From contig SEMN01000324.1 of NCBI GenBank assembly GCA_005408345.1, positions 186,001-250,000 of the forward strand: a DNA stretch of 64,000 nt. The letters are read 5' to 3'. Below, piece by piece: positions 1 through 12,900 of this stretch. The stretch's first letter is position 1. Every line of letters begins with the position of its first letter. The position numbers and the translations under genes were made by a program. The DNA is from Macquaria australasica. Lineage: Eukaryota > Chordata > Actinopteri > Centrarchiformes > Percichthyidae. The notes beneath the pieces were generated by a model. It was given only the letters and a program-made list of their open reading frames with translations. It ran no database searches and had not been told where the DNA came from.

Positions 1-220
1 ACTACTGTACTTTGTACTTTGACACAGTGTCCATCCTCTGTTTGTCCTATTTGGACAGCGTTACCTTTCTCTTGTTATGGTCACTCCACAGGATCACCAC
101 CAACCACACATGTTTATGTTCAGTGGACCTTAGCCTTGTTGTATCATAAAACTGATTTAGTTTCCAACAGTGATTTGTAACACTTTTGTAAATCACAGGC
201 AGATGATGTTAAGATGATGT

Positions 221-221
<1 letters not shown>

Positions 222-294
<73 letters not shown>

Positions 295-330
295 CTTTAT
301 TGATTTGGTGGGAAATGTAGGCATCCAGTA
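222..330 (-). repeat. GATA microsatellite fused to a LINE 3' tail
   Basis: About 18 copies of the tetranucleotide TAGA run from 222 to 293. They are followed by ACTTTATTGATTTGGTGGGA, which on the minus strand resembles the extreme 3' end of the L2-like LINE at 29520-29590 (TTTCCC..., then an AATAAAG motif, then a TATC-type tail). I read it as a heavily 5'-truncated LINE on the minus strand whose simple-repeat tail expanded. Confidence 0.7.
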
Positions 331-3300
331 GCTTAAACGACACATAGAAAACACCAGTACACACAAGAATATAAGAATAAGAACAATAGTCTAACCACCA
401 GAACTACTACAGAGAGCTGTCACTATGATAGAGTATGTGCTAAATGGAGTAAATGCAAATGTAAGGTGATTAACAGTGCAGGTAGTGCAAATGTAAGATG
501 ATTAAAAACTAAAAACAGTGAAAGAATAATGATACTGCGGGAAATATAAAATAAAATACATTTAAAGATAAATATATAAACAAATACCATGCAGATTGTG
601 CATAAGGCTAACATAATGTTGTCCTGCTGATAGGAGTGTCAGAACACAAAACACTTGTGTGGTTCTGGAGGGCATGGACCAACAACGTATTTTCTCCTTT
701 AATTTGGAGGACTTGCTGGTATATACAGTATTTAAACTGGAAAGCCCTCCTTTCCAGTTTAAATTGGTTACGTCGGGATTTTAGAATCAAGACCCAAAAA
801 GGTTAACAAAAATATGCATATTCATCCCTCAAATTGCTAATAATGCCTTAGTTCTTTGCTAAATGCTGTAGCAAAGTGAAAATGAACAAAGTATTCTTTC
901 ATTCTTTACTATTTAACTTAAATACATTACTACTCCTCAGAAGTGGTTGTGTTGAGGTATGGTTTCTCTTTAAGCACCAGCGCACGGTGGACCTCTGAAC
1001 GAACAGTCTGATAACAGTTTTTTTTTTCAATTTTAAACCAACTGTAATATTCTGTGTCAAAACTTGCAATTTAAACTAAAAAGAAGGAATGTCGCCCTTT
1101 CTCTTGGCAGTTTCTTTCTAAAGCAAAAAAGCCTTAGCATGTGGACAGAAACAAAATGCAACACATGCTCAGTGTATGTTTAGTCCATCAATACTCTATC
1201 AATATGCTCATGCAGAATGCCAAAATAATAAAAATGATAAATACAGAATCAGAATAGTGGCAAAATAACTCTTTTCAACTGAGAATCTGTAAAAATTGCT
1301 CTCCTAATAGTTGTCACTCTCATGAGCAGTTCCTAAATAAACCAACACAGCAGCAGGAATCTCCCCATATGGGGATTCCCAGAGCAAATCTTCATCAAAT
1401 GGTCTGGCTTGGGGTCTGTGGTCTAATCTGCATCTATTGCAGGAGCCACAGCATGTATATTGCTGGGAGGCCGTTTTGTACACCCTCCATGCTGTTTAGG
1501 TTATGTAGTGCCTTTGTAATACTAATATTTGGAAAGGGAGCGACTGCAGCAGAATGGTCCCAGAGCCCCTTATTATCCCTCTGAGCTCCACTTTAATGCT
1601 GCCTGTCTCTGGCACTCTGCAGCCCAACCAGAGAGAAATTAGCCCTCTAATTGACAGACAAAAGAAAGTTCATCTCTGCGCTCTCTTATGATCGCTGTCT
1701 GATCTCTGCTTGCTTTTCTCTCTTTTCTCTTCTCTTCATGCTCCGTCACTTAGCAGTTTCTCCTCCTCCGCTCTGGTTTGTGATGTGACTGTCTCCCTTC
1801 ATTCCACTCCAACTCGCCATCTCTTTCTCTCTCCCCATCTCCCTTTTTCATCCCTCCTCTTGAGAGAGCTGTCCTATCCCTCTGCTCGTCTCCTTCCCAT
1901 AATTCACGGTGACAGGAAAGGTTAGAGCAAACACGGCGGAGCTCTGGCTGACAGAGAGAGGAGAGTCGAGTATCTTTTAAAGCCTTGTCGTTACAGACTG
2001 TTTAAGTTAGCACAGTTTGACTGAAAACACTTAAATGCAGCTTCATCTGTAACATTAAGTAATGTCAGAGAGACAGTGTTGACATGTGAGGATTAGTGAT
2101 ACACTTACATATTTATTGTAACAGGGCTATCATCCTGTCATGTTTGATGATGCAGGTTTCTTCTTTCATAAGAGTTTTATTTGGTGGTTTTAGTGTCACG
2201 TGATCACCATTTTGTCTCTTACTGGAAAAAAAAGTGTTGTCCAAATGAAAGAGTTTGACCCGTTTTACCTTCCGTACACACTGCCAAGTCAAACAGCAAT
2301 ACAAACATGAAGGTGAGGTGGGAGACTGGAGGAGCAAATGCATCACATTAGGCATTAATCATCTCTAATTAAGCCCCGCTGAGAAGGTTTCATGCTTAAC
2401 AAACCACTGAAGATTTTTTCCTGTATTTAAACAGGTTAGCTGAATTAAGCAAACCTGTTTAAAGACACATGAACACATTTAGTTCCATTGTCCAGGTTTT
2501 GAGATATCTTGCTCTGAGAAGTGGTAGGGCTGCTGGTTTTGGGAATATTTTCCTCACTGTAAATTGTCACTGTCAATTTTCCTCAACATGTGACGGTCTT
2601 TTCTGAGAAATCAAATTTTTTACTTATTTGGTTAAACTATGATACGCATACGCTTTAACCACTGATGCTACATAAAAAAAAGCCAGACAGAGACATGAAT
2701 CAAAATGCTTTGTCGTTGCACTTTCGAACAAAACACTGTACCATACTTGCTATGTGATTGGGTGTGTCTTACTGTAATGCACCTTTTTAATTGAACCGGG
2801 CTGGTCCAAAATGGACAGTGGATACCATTCTGTTCTGAAATGTTCACGTGTTTGTTGGCACATATGGTTTGCATGTACAGTCTGCGCGGTCATGGGCAGA
2901 TGACCAAATTTACATCCCACTGACCCTCATGTCCACGGGAATGTGACCTTTGACTTTTTATGATCTTTTCTAACACAGTTGCTCAAGTCCTGATTCAACC
3001 ACGAGAGTTTCATGCCCTACATGCCAGTCAGTTACCTGTCACCTACTCTGGATGGAACTACGTTCTACTGAAGAAATAGTCCCTTTAAAAATGAAAGTGA
3101 AATTTTTCTCTGTGTTCTGTATATTATCAGGAACACTGTTTCTGGAAAGAGATACTACTGTTGATTTTTTTTAAATGTGAGTGCTCAATGCTGTGAGCAC
3201 AACAAACAGAATTCCATTCACCTCCATTGTATCTCAGAGAGAGACCAGTAGAGGTCATTGAGGAACTGTACTTTTTATTTTTCTCTCCCTTTGAATGTTA

Positions 3301-3982
3301 AAGAGACATTAGGAGGAGAGAGGTTGAGAATACACAGTGATCAGATGGCTATCAGACCTGACTTTGGGTCATGTCTGGTACTAATCAGCTGAGAGGGTAA
3401 CACACAGACATCAAGGAAGGACGGCACGCACATGCAGGGCTCGCTGGATTAGCATATAACAGGCCGGTAAACAAAAACAACAGAGCTTTCATTAATTAAG
3501 GACCAAGGGGCTGGGTGGGCAGACGGATGGGCGAGGGCTGCTGAGACACTCCGAGTGTGGCACAGCGCCAGGCCTCCAACCACGCCAACCAGAACACAGC
3601 TGCCTAATGGAGTGCTGGCACTGCCGAAGGATGGGGGAGTGGAGAGAGGGGGAAAAGAGAAATAGAAAGGGGGGAAATTGGAGATAAAGCTAAATAATCA
3701 AGGAATTTGTAGGAGAAAAAAGACAGAGAGAGGCATGGGCTGAAAGACAAAAGGGGAAGGAAGAAAGGGAAACAAAGTTTGCGAGGGAATTGAGAAGAGG
3801 AGGAAACAAAGGCAGATAAAAGGAGAGGGGGAGTGTGTGTGCAGAGGGAGAGATGAGATGGAGATAGAGATGGAGATTGGATGACTGACTGTTCATTAAT
3901 ACCGTATGATCTCCTTTCTCCCTCCTTTGTGATTTTAACACATTTCTAATTAGCACAGAATCCTCTATGTTGAAGCGGGAAG

Positions 3983-3997
3983 GGGGGGGGGGGGGGT
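3983..3997 (+). repeat. Homopolymeric G run
   Basis: Uninterrupted G tract downstream of a purine-rich block. Low-complexity DNA; length likely unreliable in assembly. Confidence 0.6.
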
Positions 3998-6775
3998 CAT
4001 ATTTATATCTGTCTTTAATAAATTCACTTTCATTTGATCTTTTTTTAAACGCATGGGCTGCTGTGCTGCGCCTCTTCCCTTTCCCCTGACTCTGGCAGAA
4101 TGAAAGGTGGTGTAAATGCAGGGCTAATTGTTATGCTTGTAAGGAAGCTTGCACAGTAGCTAAAGTTGTTAGATTACAAAAAGTGGAGATTTTCAAAGTT
4201 TTACTGCTTCACAAAAAAGCCCACCTCCCCTGTGATTCGAAAGAGAACTAAAGAGGTAGAAATCTGGAATTATAGGAACGCAGCCTCTTCTGGTACATTG
4301 CAGGAAATAGTGAGGTCAGCATCTAGTATATCTTTGCCTGACTTTACTCCTGCTCTATTTTGTGTCTGCGTAGTGACAGTGTATAGCACATGAGGGAGGC
4401 TCCCTCCACGCCTTTCACTGAGACACTTGGCAGCTCGTCTAATCAGAGTGCAATTAGACGGAGACTTCTCTGGGCGACAGAAGACTCTGATTACCCAAGA
4501 GTCACTGGGGGTATATTTAGTATCTCTGCTCTTGTTCCTCTGTGGTTAGCGTAGCGCCCTGGAGCTACAGAGTGAGCTGGTGCATGGCGGAGACATTGAA
4601 AGGCGGGATGGGCTGGACTTGGCTCGGGCGCTCACTCAGACAGACAATGTTAACCTGATCCAAACCCTCATCATCCAGCTTCCCAGAGTGTCAGGGTGTT
4701 CCAAATGATACATGTATCAAATCTCCTTGTGCCTGTAGCTCCTCAGTGTTCTGCCGCTCTGATCCTAGACTGCTCATTGTGTTAGTCAGAGTTAGACGGA
4801 CTAGACATCAGACATATTGGTTTGCCTGTAAGGAGGGCCAGTATTGCACCCTCTATGCAGCTCAGTATCCCTAGGAATCATGTACATTTTGGATCTCATG
4901 ATTTGCATCCATTGCATGTTCAGTACCAATGCAGGAAGTAGTGTGCCCTTAACATAGCGAGGCGGTAAGGGTGTGGAGGGTGGGCTGGTGGATGGGCATG
5001 AAGCGTGTCAGACTTTCATCTATCATTTAACCATCTAACCTGACCTCCTCCCTACAAGATTGTGCTGTAACAAAGTTCCTCCTTCTCGGAGACGACGTCA
5101 TTATTCATGCAACCATGAGAAGCAACTTGACAGGAAAATGTAAATATAATAGATTGTTTTAAGTGTTTGACCAAACGACCAATATTCTCATTTTCCTGTT
5201 GAGGTCAGTCCAGGAAGTGCGATATTCTTATACAACACAGGAGTCACGAGGAGCAGGTGTAGATGGATAAATGGGCCTACAAAGCACCAGAAACCAGGGT
5301 TTGCTGTGTTCCAGGGGGCTGTTTCACAGAAATTGCAAAATGCTAGTTGTGATTTGCTCTTTTTGACAAGTTTCACTAAACAAAACAAATGCCATACTTG
5401 ACTCATGCATGAGCATGTGAGAGCCCTGTAGGACTTTTATCTGCAAATGATAATCATTTGTGAAACGTGACACTGCCTGCCACCATTTATGATCTTCTGG
5501 TATGTTAAGATACGTTTAAATGTCTCTGCAGACCTATGCAGAGAGGAGTTTATCCAACAAGCCCTCCAAATTAAACATCAAAATGCATTGTTTGTCCTTG
5601 CCAACGACACATAGAAGCATTGTCTGATCTGACGTTGTATCAGCAGGATGACATCATTTGTCTATACCTTCCAAAACCCTTAATAATCGCTGATGAAAAA
5701 ACTGTCGGTTAATCTGTTTTGTGATGTGACAATGCTCTGGTTAAGGTTTGGTCAGGTTTAGGGACAAACCATATTTTGGGTTAAAATAAGTACAGAAGCA
5801 AACAGTAGTCTCCTGTGTTAAAGTCGTGCAGACCTGGGTTCCAGGACCAGGTTCAAAATGGACAGGAAAAAAAACTGTAAACAAATAATTAAAGCTGTAC
5901 AAGTATAAAATAAACAGCCACACAAACGTCTCCAAACTACCCCTGAGGTGGAATCGTACTTTTTGTAATTTGGAATGTCACCACACACACCAGATTTAAA
6001 AACTCAGGTATACTGAAATACAGAGAGATTTACCTGGCGGTGATAGGCTGAATCAGCACTGTGTGAACTCACCTGGCAACAGCTTGAATGTGACGGACGT
6101 TCATTTATATGGAAAAGTCCTACACTCAAGCTTTAATATTACATAGCTGACACCATGGCTGTTAGTAAGGCCTCCTGATATACCTGAGTTTCATTTGTAC
6201 TGGTTTTAATGGAATTTGTAGTGTCACATGATGATCTACAACAATTGGTTTGGCCCATGACCTTGTTTTTAGACTCCAAAATTATTATAATAATCTCATT
6301 AGCCCAGCAATCAATGTGCTGTCAAGTTGTCATGTGAATTTGATCACAGTCTAGTACTGAGTAAATGTCATCCTTCAAATCAAATCACCTGTAATTCTCC
6401 CAATTTTCAGTCATGAAACACAGGAGCACATCCATATCAAGCTGCTGTTCTAAACCATAAACTTCTCCATCTGTGCTTGACTGACCCATAATACACCCCA
6501 GTGCCCTCCCTCCTCCTCTCTTCTCTCTGTTTTATCTGTCTACCAGTGATCTGGTATGCATCTCCTCTTTGCTCTCTCCCACCTCATCAGTTGTCAGCAC
6601 TTTGATGAATAAGCCCAGGCTTTCACAGATCAAGGCAGGCATGTCAATAACCATGTTCACAAAGATGAAAGTTCCGGTGAGCCGTGCCTCACAAGTCAGT
6701 CGGGTGCAGGAGTTCACAGGCGCCACGAGGTGTAGTGTTGCTGTTGCTGTCAATCGCTGTGTGTGAATCCCGCAG

Positions 6776-6912
6776 ATTGGAGGCAACTTGAGGACCGTGA
6801 TCAGAGTGTTCCACCTGTTTGACTACAACCGAGAAGGACACATCCAGCAGCACGAGTTCCGCCACATCCTGGACAACTACTGCATCCACCTGACAGACAA
6901 GGAGTTTCAGAG
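6776..6912 (+). CDS. efcab6: EFCAB6 exon 1 of those visible
   Basis: Acceptor ccgcag, phase 0 start; donor AG|GTGGGG, phase 2. Encodes IGGNLRTVIRVFHLFDYNRE and onward to FQR. Contains the most complete EF loop of the gene, DYNREGHIQQHE, with D1, N3, E5, G6, I8 and E12. It aligns with the second EF-hand pair of human EFCAB6, so earlier exons are missing. Confidence 0.88.
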
Positions 6913-9900
6913 GTGGGGGTCAGTGTTGTACATCTGACACAATTTGACACAACAGATCGCACATCAACTCTGTGCAGCAGCATGAAAGGCCAACACACAC
7001 CTCATGTGGACTTGCTGACTGGTTGGTGAGTCAACATTCAGGTAGTCCCGAGAAATGTTTCCAGCCAACAAGCCAGAATATATAGAACAATTCTATACTT
7101 AAAGAATGCTTCTGGTTTATTACAGTTTGGGTCTTATGCAGTTTTGGCCATCATTTCTATCAGCATCAATCACATTATATCCATCAAGTTAATTGCTGAG
7201 ATCTGGAAAGGTGATGACAGTGCTAAAAAGAAGTCCGACAGGGCAAAAACAATGAGCAGTCAGATGATCAGGCAGGTTGTGTACCAACCTCCAAGTTGGT
7301 TAAACAAAGGTGAACGATAAAATGATTACCCAGACTGTCAAACAGCCATCACAGTTTACACACTGACTTCCTGCTTAAACTTCATTCTCTCACACACATG
7401 CACATAAACACTATTACACCTGAGCGCCACAGCTGAATGTCTGAACACATACTGACTTTAAAAAATGTGCATGCATATAATCAAATTCAAATCATCCTCT
7501 TTTAACATCTGGGAACATCTGTGTGTTGCACACACACATATACAGTAGCGTTATCAACCAGCAGCACAGGCCTGACTATTTCCAGTATTCCCTGTGGTGG
7601 GAAGTCGTCTGTCAGCTAGGATGAGATCACTAGCACTAACTTTGTGGTTGGCCTTTGTCTCAGGATGAGTGAGAGCTAATTGACTTTTAAAACTTTGGGC
7701 CCTGCAGTCAAATCCACTCCAGAAACGCGGCTCAACTTTTTTGACATGGCTCTAGAGGATTGTGTGTGACAGGTTCATTTTCAATGGCTTTAATTGGTTT
7801 TAGCGCTCAGGACTCTCTCTCTCTCACACACACACACTTTCTCTGTCTGTGTGTTACAACATATGAAGTCAAGCATAGAACATGACTTCTTATCTCATCT
7901 TGTCATTGACATGATATTGATATTCTTGACATTATAGGTCACCTGTGAAACTGTACCATTTATTTAAACATGAACGTCCAGCATCTGTTTGCTTTTTTGT
8001 AGGTTGTGGAATCACTACAGTCCTAATAACAAGTCCACCATTTCCTACGAACTCTTCCTGGACAAGCTAGGCTTTGGTAACAGCCATAACCTCAAGATTG
8101 CTCCAGTCTGCACTAAGCTAGGTATGGATACAGTGGATTAAACTATATTATTAGAGATATAAGAGACAGAGGTATTTTACTGGATAATTGAATGTAACCA
8201 CTGCTGGTGGTGTTTTATAGAAGTGTCCAGCCGAGGGACAACTCCACCTGAGAAAGTCAAACACAGGAAGCAGAGACCAGAATCTCTTTCCAGCTCGTGT
8301 GACGCCCCATCAGTCCTGCCACACAGGAAGCTGCAGACTCTTTTCTACAACAAGGTACAGACTTGTCTGAACAACATTGTGTGTTTTATTCCTCCTGTTT
8401 GCATGTCACCATCTGGCCCTCTCCCCTGCATTATCCTCTTTAAAGACGGAAGGGTAAATTGGCTCTAAGTGGCGCGTCAGGATGCAAACGGCAGTGGGAA
8501 CACTTCTAATTAAAATGTTTGCCCAGAAAAATCAGCTCCTGAGTTAGTGTGTTAATCACGGATAATTTGTGGGAAAGGCGGCGGAGTCGGGGCTGACTCT
8601 TCTCTCGCATCCTAGAGCTGCACTGGGATCTTCTCCATGGCAACCAAAAGATGATTCACTTCCTGTCCTTACTGAGGAGAGAAAGACAAAGCAAGAGAGT
8701 GATCTGTCTCCAAAATATGAATGTATGTAAAATCAGTGTATCAGTGTGTTCTTCTACCTGTCAGATGTATATGAACTGTACCCCGGTGTGGCGAGCGCTG
8801 CAGGCCTTTGACACCACCCGCTCTGGCCTGGTAAAACAGGATGTCCTCAGGGCAGTTCTCAGCAGCTTTATATTTCCCATGAACCCTCACTCCTTCCAGA
8901 AGCTGACCAGCCGGTAGGGAAAGCAATATTTCATATATTTCTCTTTCCTTCCTCTTCCCTCTTTTTTTTACCAGTCTACTTTGCCTCAACCTCCCTGCCA
9001 TTTACTCTTTAAATCTTTAAATCTCTATTCTGTGTAATATATTTTTCATGCATGTGTATGGATAATGTGTGTATATGCAGCTATGGTGTGAGACCAACAG
9101 GGCCAGTGAGGTGGAAATACTTCTTGGGCCACTTCATGAGTCCGGTCAAAGAGGAGGGCGACACCAACAGGTCAGTTTGAAATGATATCATAAGCCCTTG
9201 ACGCATGGACCCTACTCCACGGTATGAGGTAAAACTGTGACACGATGCAAACTCTGGTCTTCTGCTTTATAGTCTGATGCATTTTACACTAACCTACCCC
9301 CCCTACCCTCTATACCCTTACCTTCTGCCTTGCTAGATAAAAGGCACAATTCTTCCTGCACTATCACTTAACATTGGCAGGAATGTTGGGACGTATAGTC
9401 CAATTCATAATTGTCCTATATGAACATAAATCCTAGGGACATTGAACAGTACATTATTCTTTTTACAATGTCTATGCTTTGTGGCATTGCTAGTCTTCTG
9501 GATGTTGACTTCCAAAGAACTTTAAACCTGCACTTTATGTAATTTGCACAGTCTCAACATGAACATTTCCAGAACACATATGGGTGAAGGTACTTTAGAA
9601 GGTGCTGGCGAGGTGAAGCAACGGTTGCTGGTCGGTGTTTGGAATTATAAGGAATTAACAGCCATATACTGTATATCTATTGTGCTATGTCAGCTCCTTT
9701 CTTTTTCTTTCCAACTATCTCCTCTCTTAGGTCCTTCGAGCAGCCTGCCCGAGATGAAGACAACTTGGATTTCCAGGACATTTACCCTCGACTGAAAGAG
9801 ATCTTCCATCTGCTGGACACGGTAATAGTCAGGGCTAGGGAAGTAAATAATAGACTAAAATGGAGTGATGAGTCTATTACTTTGTACAAAAGACACTGAA

Positions 9901-12900
9901 ATGCTTTCAAACCTCTCCCTTATTTGTGCAGCCTTACAAAAAGTGTAGTAAAAGACAAGACAGAAGTGATTTTGAATGTTATCAGACAAGACACAAGGGA
10001 GTAATCTCAGCAGATTGCTAAGAGACAAAGGCACATGCTCAGGTGTATGCTTTAAATATAAATGCCAGACAGCTTTACAGATGAGCCAATCATCATCCAC
10101 AGCTTTTTGATGGCCATAAACATGATTAGATGATTGCATATGGCCACTGGTTAGCCACTCAGTCACTAGCCATATGTTCGTCTGACAGCCATCCCCTTCA
10201 ACACGCCTCCGCATCCAGTTCTGCCTCTTTAATTTCAAATCAGTCTACTTCAGCTGGATGAAACTTTGGAGTTTGACTAAACTTTGGGGGAAGGGGGGTT
10301 GAGTCTTCCATTAATTCACAGTTATGTTTGATGTTGCTGCCGCCACTCACAAAACAACAGTCAGCTTCCAAGTTTGAGGAAGTGTGTGTGTGTGTGTGTG
10401 TGTTCGTGTGTGAAGCCTCTCCCAGATATGAATCACACATATCTATCTGCCAGAATCTCCTCCTTCTAATGGCATGGGAGGGGGAAAAAATCCCTCCATC
10501 AACTTTTTTAATAATCTATTCAGCGGTGGGAGATCAAACAAGAGAGTCCTCACACCGCCAGCCAATAATGAGGTTTTTCACTCAGGCAGGTTCTAAGCCA
10601 ACTATGGTTTTTAGACTCTCTCTGGGGAAGCATTCAAGAGCTCAGAAGACATTGTTTGTGTATGATTCACAATCTAACATACAAATCAGATTGATGTGCA
10701 ATTGTGCCAGGCCATAATTAGTACTATCATAATATTACAGTGCATTATCATATAAGGCACTTAAATATCGTAACATAACCTTAACAAGGAGTGAACACAA
10801 TATCATTAACATATGTACTGTTAATGTAATCCAATATAACAGCCCTTCAATATAAGGACTATGTAGTTTGTTTTGTTGTATTGGATTTTATCCCTTAAAT
10901 CTCATTTTATGACATTCCCCCAGAGATTATCTTTAAAACAATCCTAAAGTGTTTGTTTTATATACATTTTTTTTAAAAATGTGATAAATTATAAATGTGT
11001 TTTGTCAATGCTTTTTAGTGCTGTTGTCAAAATTTGTTGTGTAACCTGTTAAGTAAACAATTCAAGGTGGAACACTAGGATAGGATAGGAAGGCCTTAAA
11101 AGTTAAATAGTCTAGTCTAGTAGTAGTCTTAAATTCTGTTTGGGAACGTCTTAAATTCTGTTTGGGAACGTCTTAAGTATTTATTTATTGAATGCTGTAA
11201 GAGTGGTCTAAATTTCAGCTACATTTAATCTTTGGCAAAATCAACAAGAGTTGAATTGGAATGCCTCTGTTATCCTGTTAAAGTCTTTTAGTTTTTGCTG
11301 TTCGTGTTCACAAACTTTGTCCCCTGGTGGCCACCGTAGCGCCTGTCTGGATGCGATGGCATGGAGGAGCTAGCTAGTTAGCTAACCTGCAAACACTCCA
11401 GTTTCTGTGGGTTTACTTTCTACTTAATTTGAACCCTTTCTCCAGTGCTTCTGTTTAGCTGTCAGTCTGCAGTATTTCAGAGCAAGTCTCATTCATATCA
11501 TTGCACCCTTAACCTTGAACTGGTGATTCGCATCGCGAATATTAAATATTCCCTATTCAGAATATTTAAATACGAGGAACGATAATGGCTAAATAATGTG
11601 TAGGAAACATTGCCGGGTAAATAATTGTCCAGCTCCACCAATATTTGGGCAAAAGATGAGCTGTAAAAAGTGGGGCAATCATCAGTCCAATTTACACGAG
11701 GAAGTAGATTCATTATGACAACAGACTGTCTGTAGGCTAAATGAGACAGGATGGCATTTACCTATTTATATGAGGGGCCGTTAAGGAAATAATTCAGACT
11801 TTTGTTACACAAACATATGAAACACGCACGCAGTCACATGTGACACTTTCACACACGCATCCATACTACTGAAAACTCACACACATGTGAAACACATTCA
11901 CACACACATGAAATGTTCATACAGATAGGCTACTAAGAACTAAGAAGTACTAAGTCTAAAAATACTAGGCTCATGAACTACTTATGGAAGAAATAGTTTT
12001 TATCCAACATCTACGCTCGGCGAAAAGGCTTATGTTTGTTGTCCTGAAGGGACTTTGACATTGGATTACTCAAAAACTTGTCATGGTCCACAAAGGACTC
12101 TTGTTTGGACTCTTGTTTGGTCTTGTTTCCTATTTTATTGTGAAATCCCTGTTCTTGTTTCCTTGTGTGCTTTTTCATTTCCTGTCTTTGTTCTGTTCCC
12201 ACCAGTTTTGATTAGGTTCACCTGTTTTCTTACTCACCTGCCTGTGATTCCCTCGTTTAGTACTCTATATATACCGGTCCCGTTCCTTTGTTCGTGGTCA
12301 GTTTCGTGTCAAGTCTTCCTGCCTGATTCTCAGTTTTCCTGGTTTCTCTGAGTTCCATGTTCTTGTCACCTGTAAGTTTATGTTGTTTACATTTAATAAA
12401 TCCTTGGACTACTCCTGTCTGCCTGCCGTCTGTCTGCATTTGGGTCCTCTCCCTGCTGCCTAGATGGCTTGTCGTGGCAGATCTGCCTCAAAGGCCTTCC
12501 TTGACAAAACTACACAGTAAAAGTAGTTCATAAAATTTGTGCAAGTAGTCCAAGAACTACAAAGTCCAAAAATATTAGGCCCATGAACTACTTTTGGATT
12601 GTAACTATAATGGACTCCCATCAGTTGGCTCTCCTATCATTTTTTTCAATGAACACGCATTCTGTTCCTCAATCGAAAACAATGGAAATTAAACTCCACG
12701 CCATCCTTTACTTTGAAATCCGGAAGTATTCCTTGGTATTTGCGTTGGCTTTATAATGGCCGACTATATAATACTGTTTATACGAAACCTCTTGATTCAG
12801 TGTTCTTTTAGTTAATTACCGGTAATAATTAATGTGAAAGTATGTATGTAACGTCTGTCCCATATTGTATTCGAGCCGTTTCATTGCGATTACCGTAAAC

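Larger units (their letters stand above)
1..6775. other. Left flank without a supported gene
   Basis: I found no exon here that joins in frame to the first EFCAB6 exon at 6776. The stretch holds a GATA microsatellite with a LINE tail (222-330), pyrimidine-rich low-complexity DNA near 1690-1900, purine-rich DNA near 3620-3860, and a G run near 3983-3997. The missing N-terminal exons of EFCAB6 may lie here unrecognised or left of the window. In human the next gene upstream of EFCAB6 is SULT4A1; no SULT4A1 exon was recognised. Confidence 0.5.

Noticed and set aside
222..293. GATA repeat considered as a satellite or regulatory array
   Set aside because: Adjacent LINE tail explains it as an expanded 3' tail microsatellite.
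4550..4708. Open segment after a plausible acceptor (TGTGGTTAG) reading RSALELQSELVHGG..., considered as an upstream EFCAB6 exon
   Set aside because: The only good donor inside it (AGA|GTGAGC) gives phase 1, which does not fit the phase 0 start at 6776, and the peptide has no EF-hand pattern.
6569..6675. Plus-strand open segment ending in KMKVP with a GTGAGC donor just before exon 1
   Set aside because: Phase would fit, but the next acceptor is only about 100 bp away, the peptide does not resemble the EFCAB6 region expected there, and a minus-strand frame is equally open.
9855..10717. Open frames of 127 and 129 codons in both strands of an EFCAB6 intron
   Set aside because: No domain, no splice context, and the sequence includes a TG microsatellite; chance frames.
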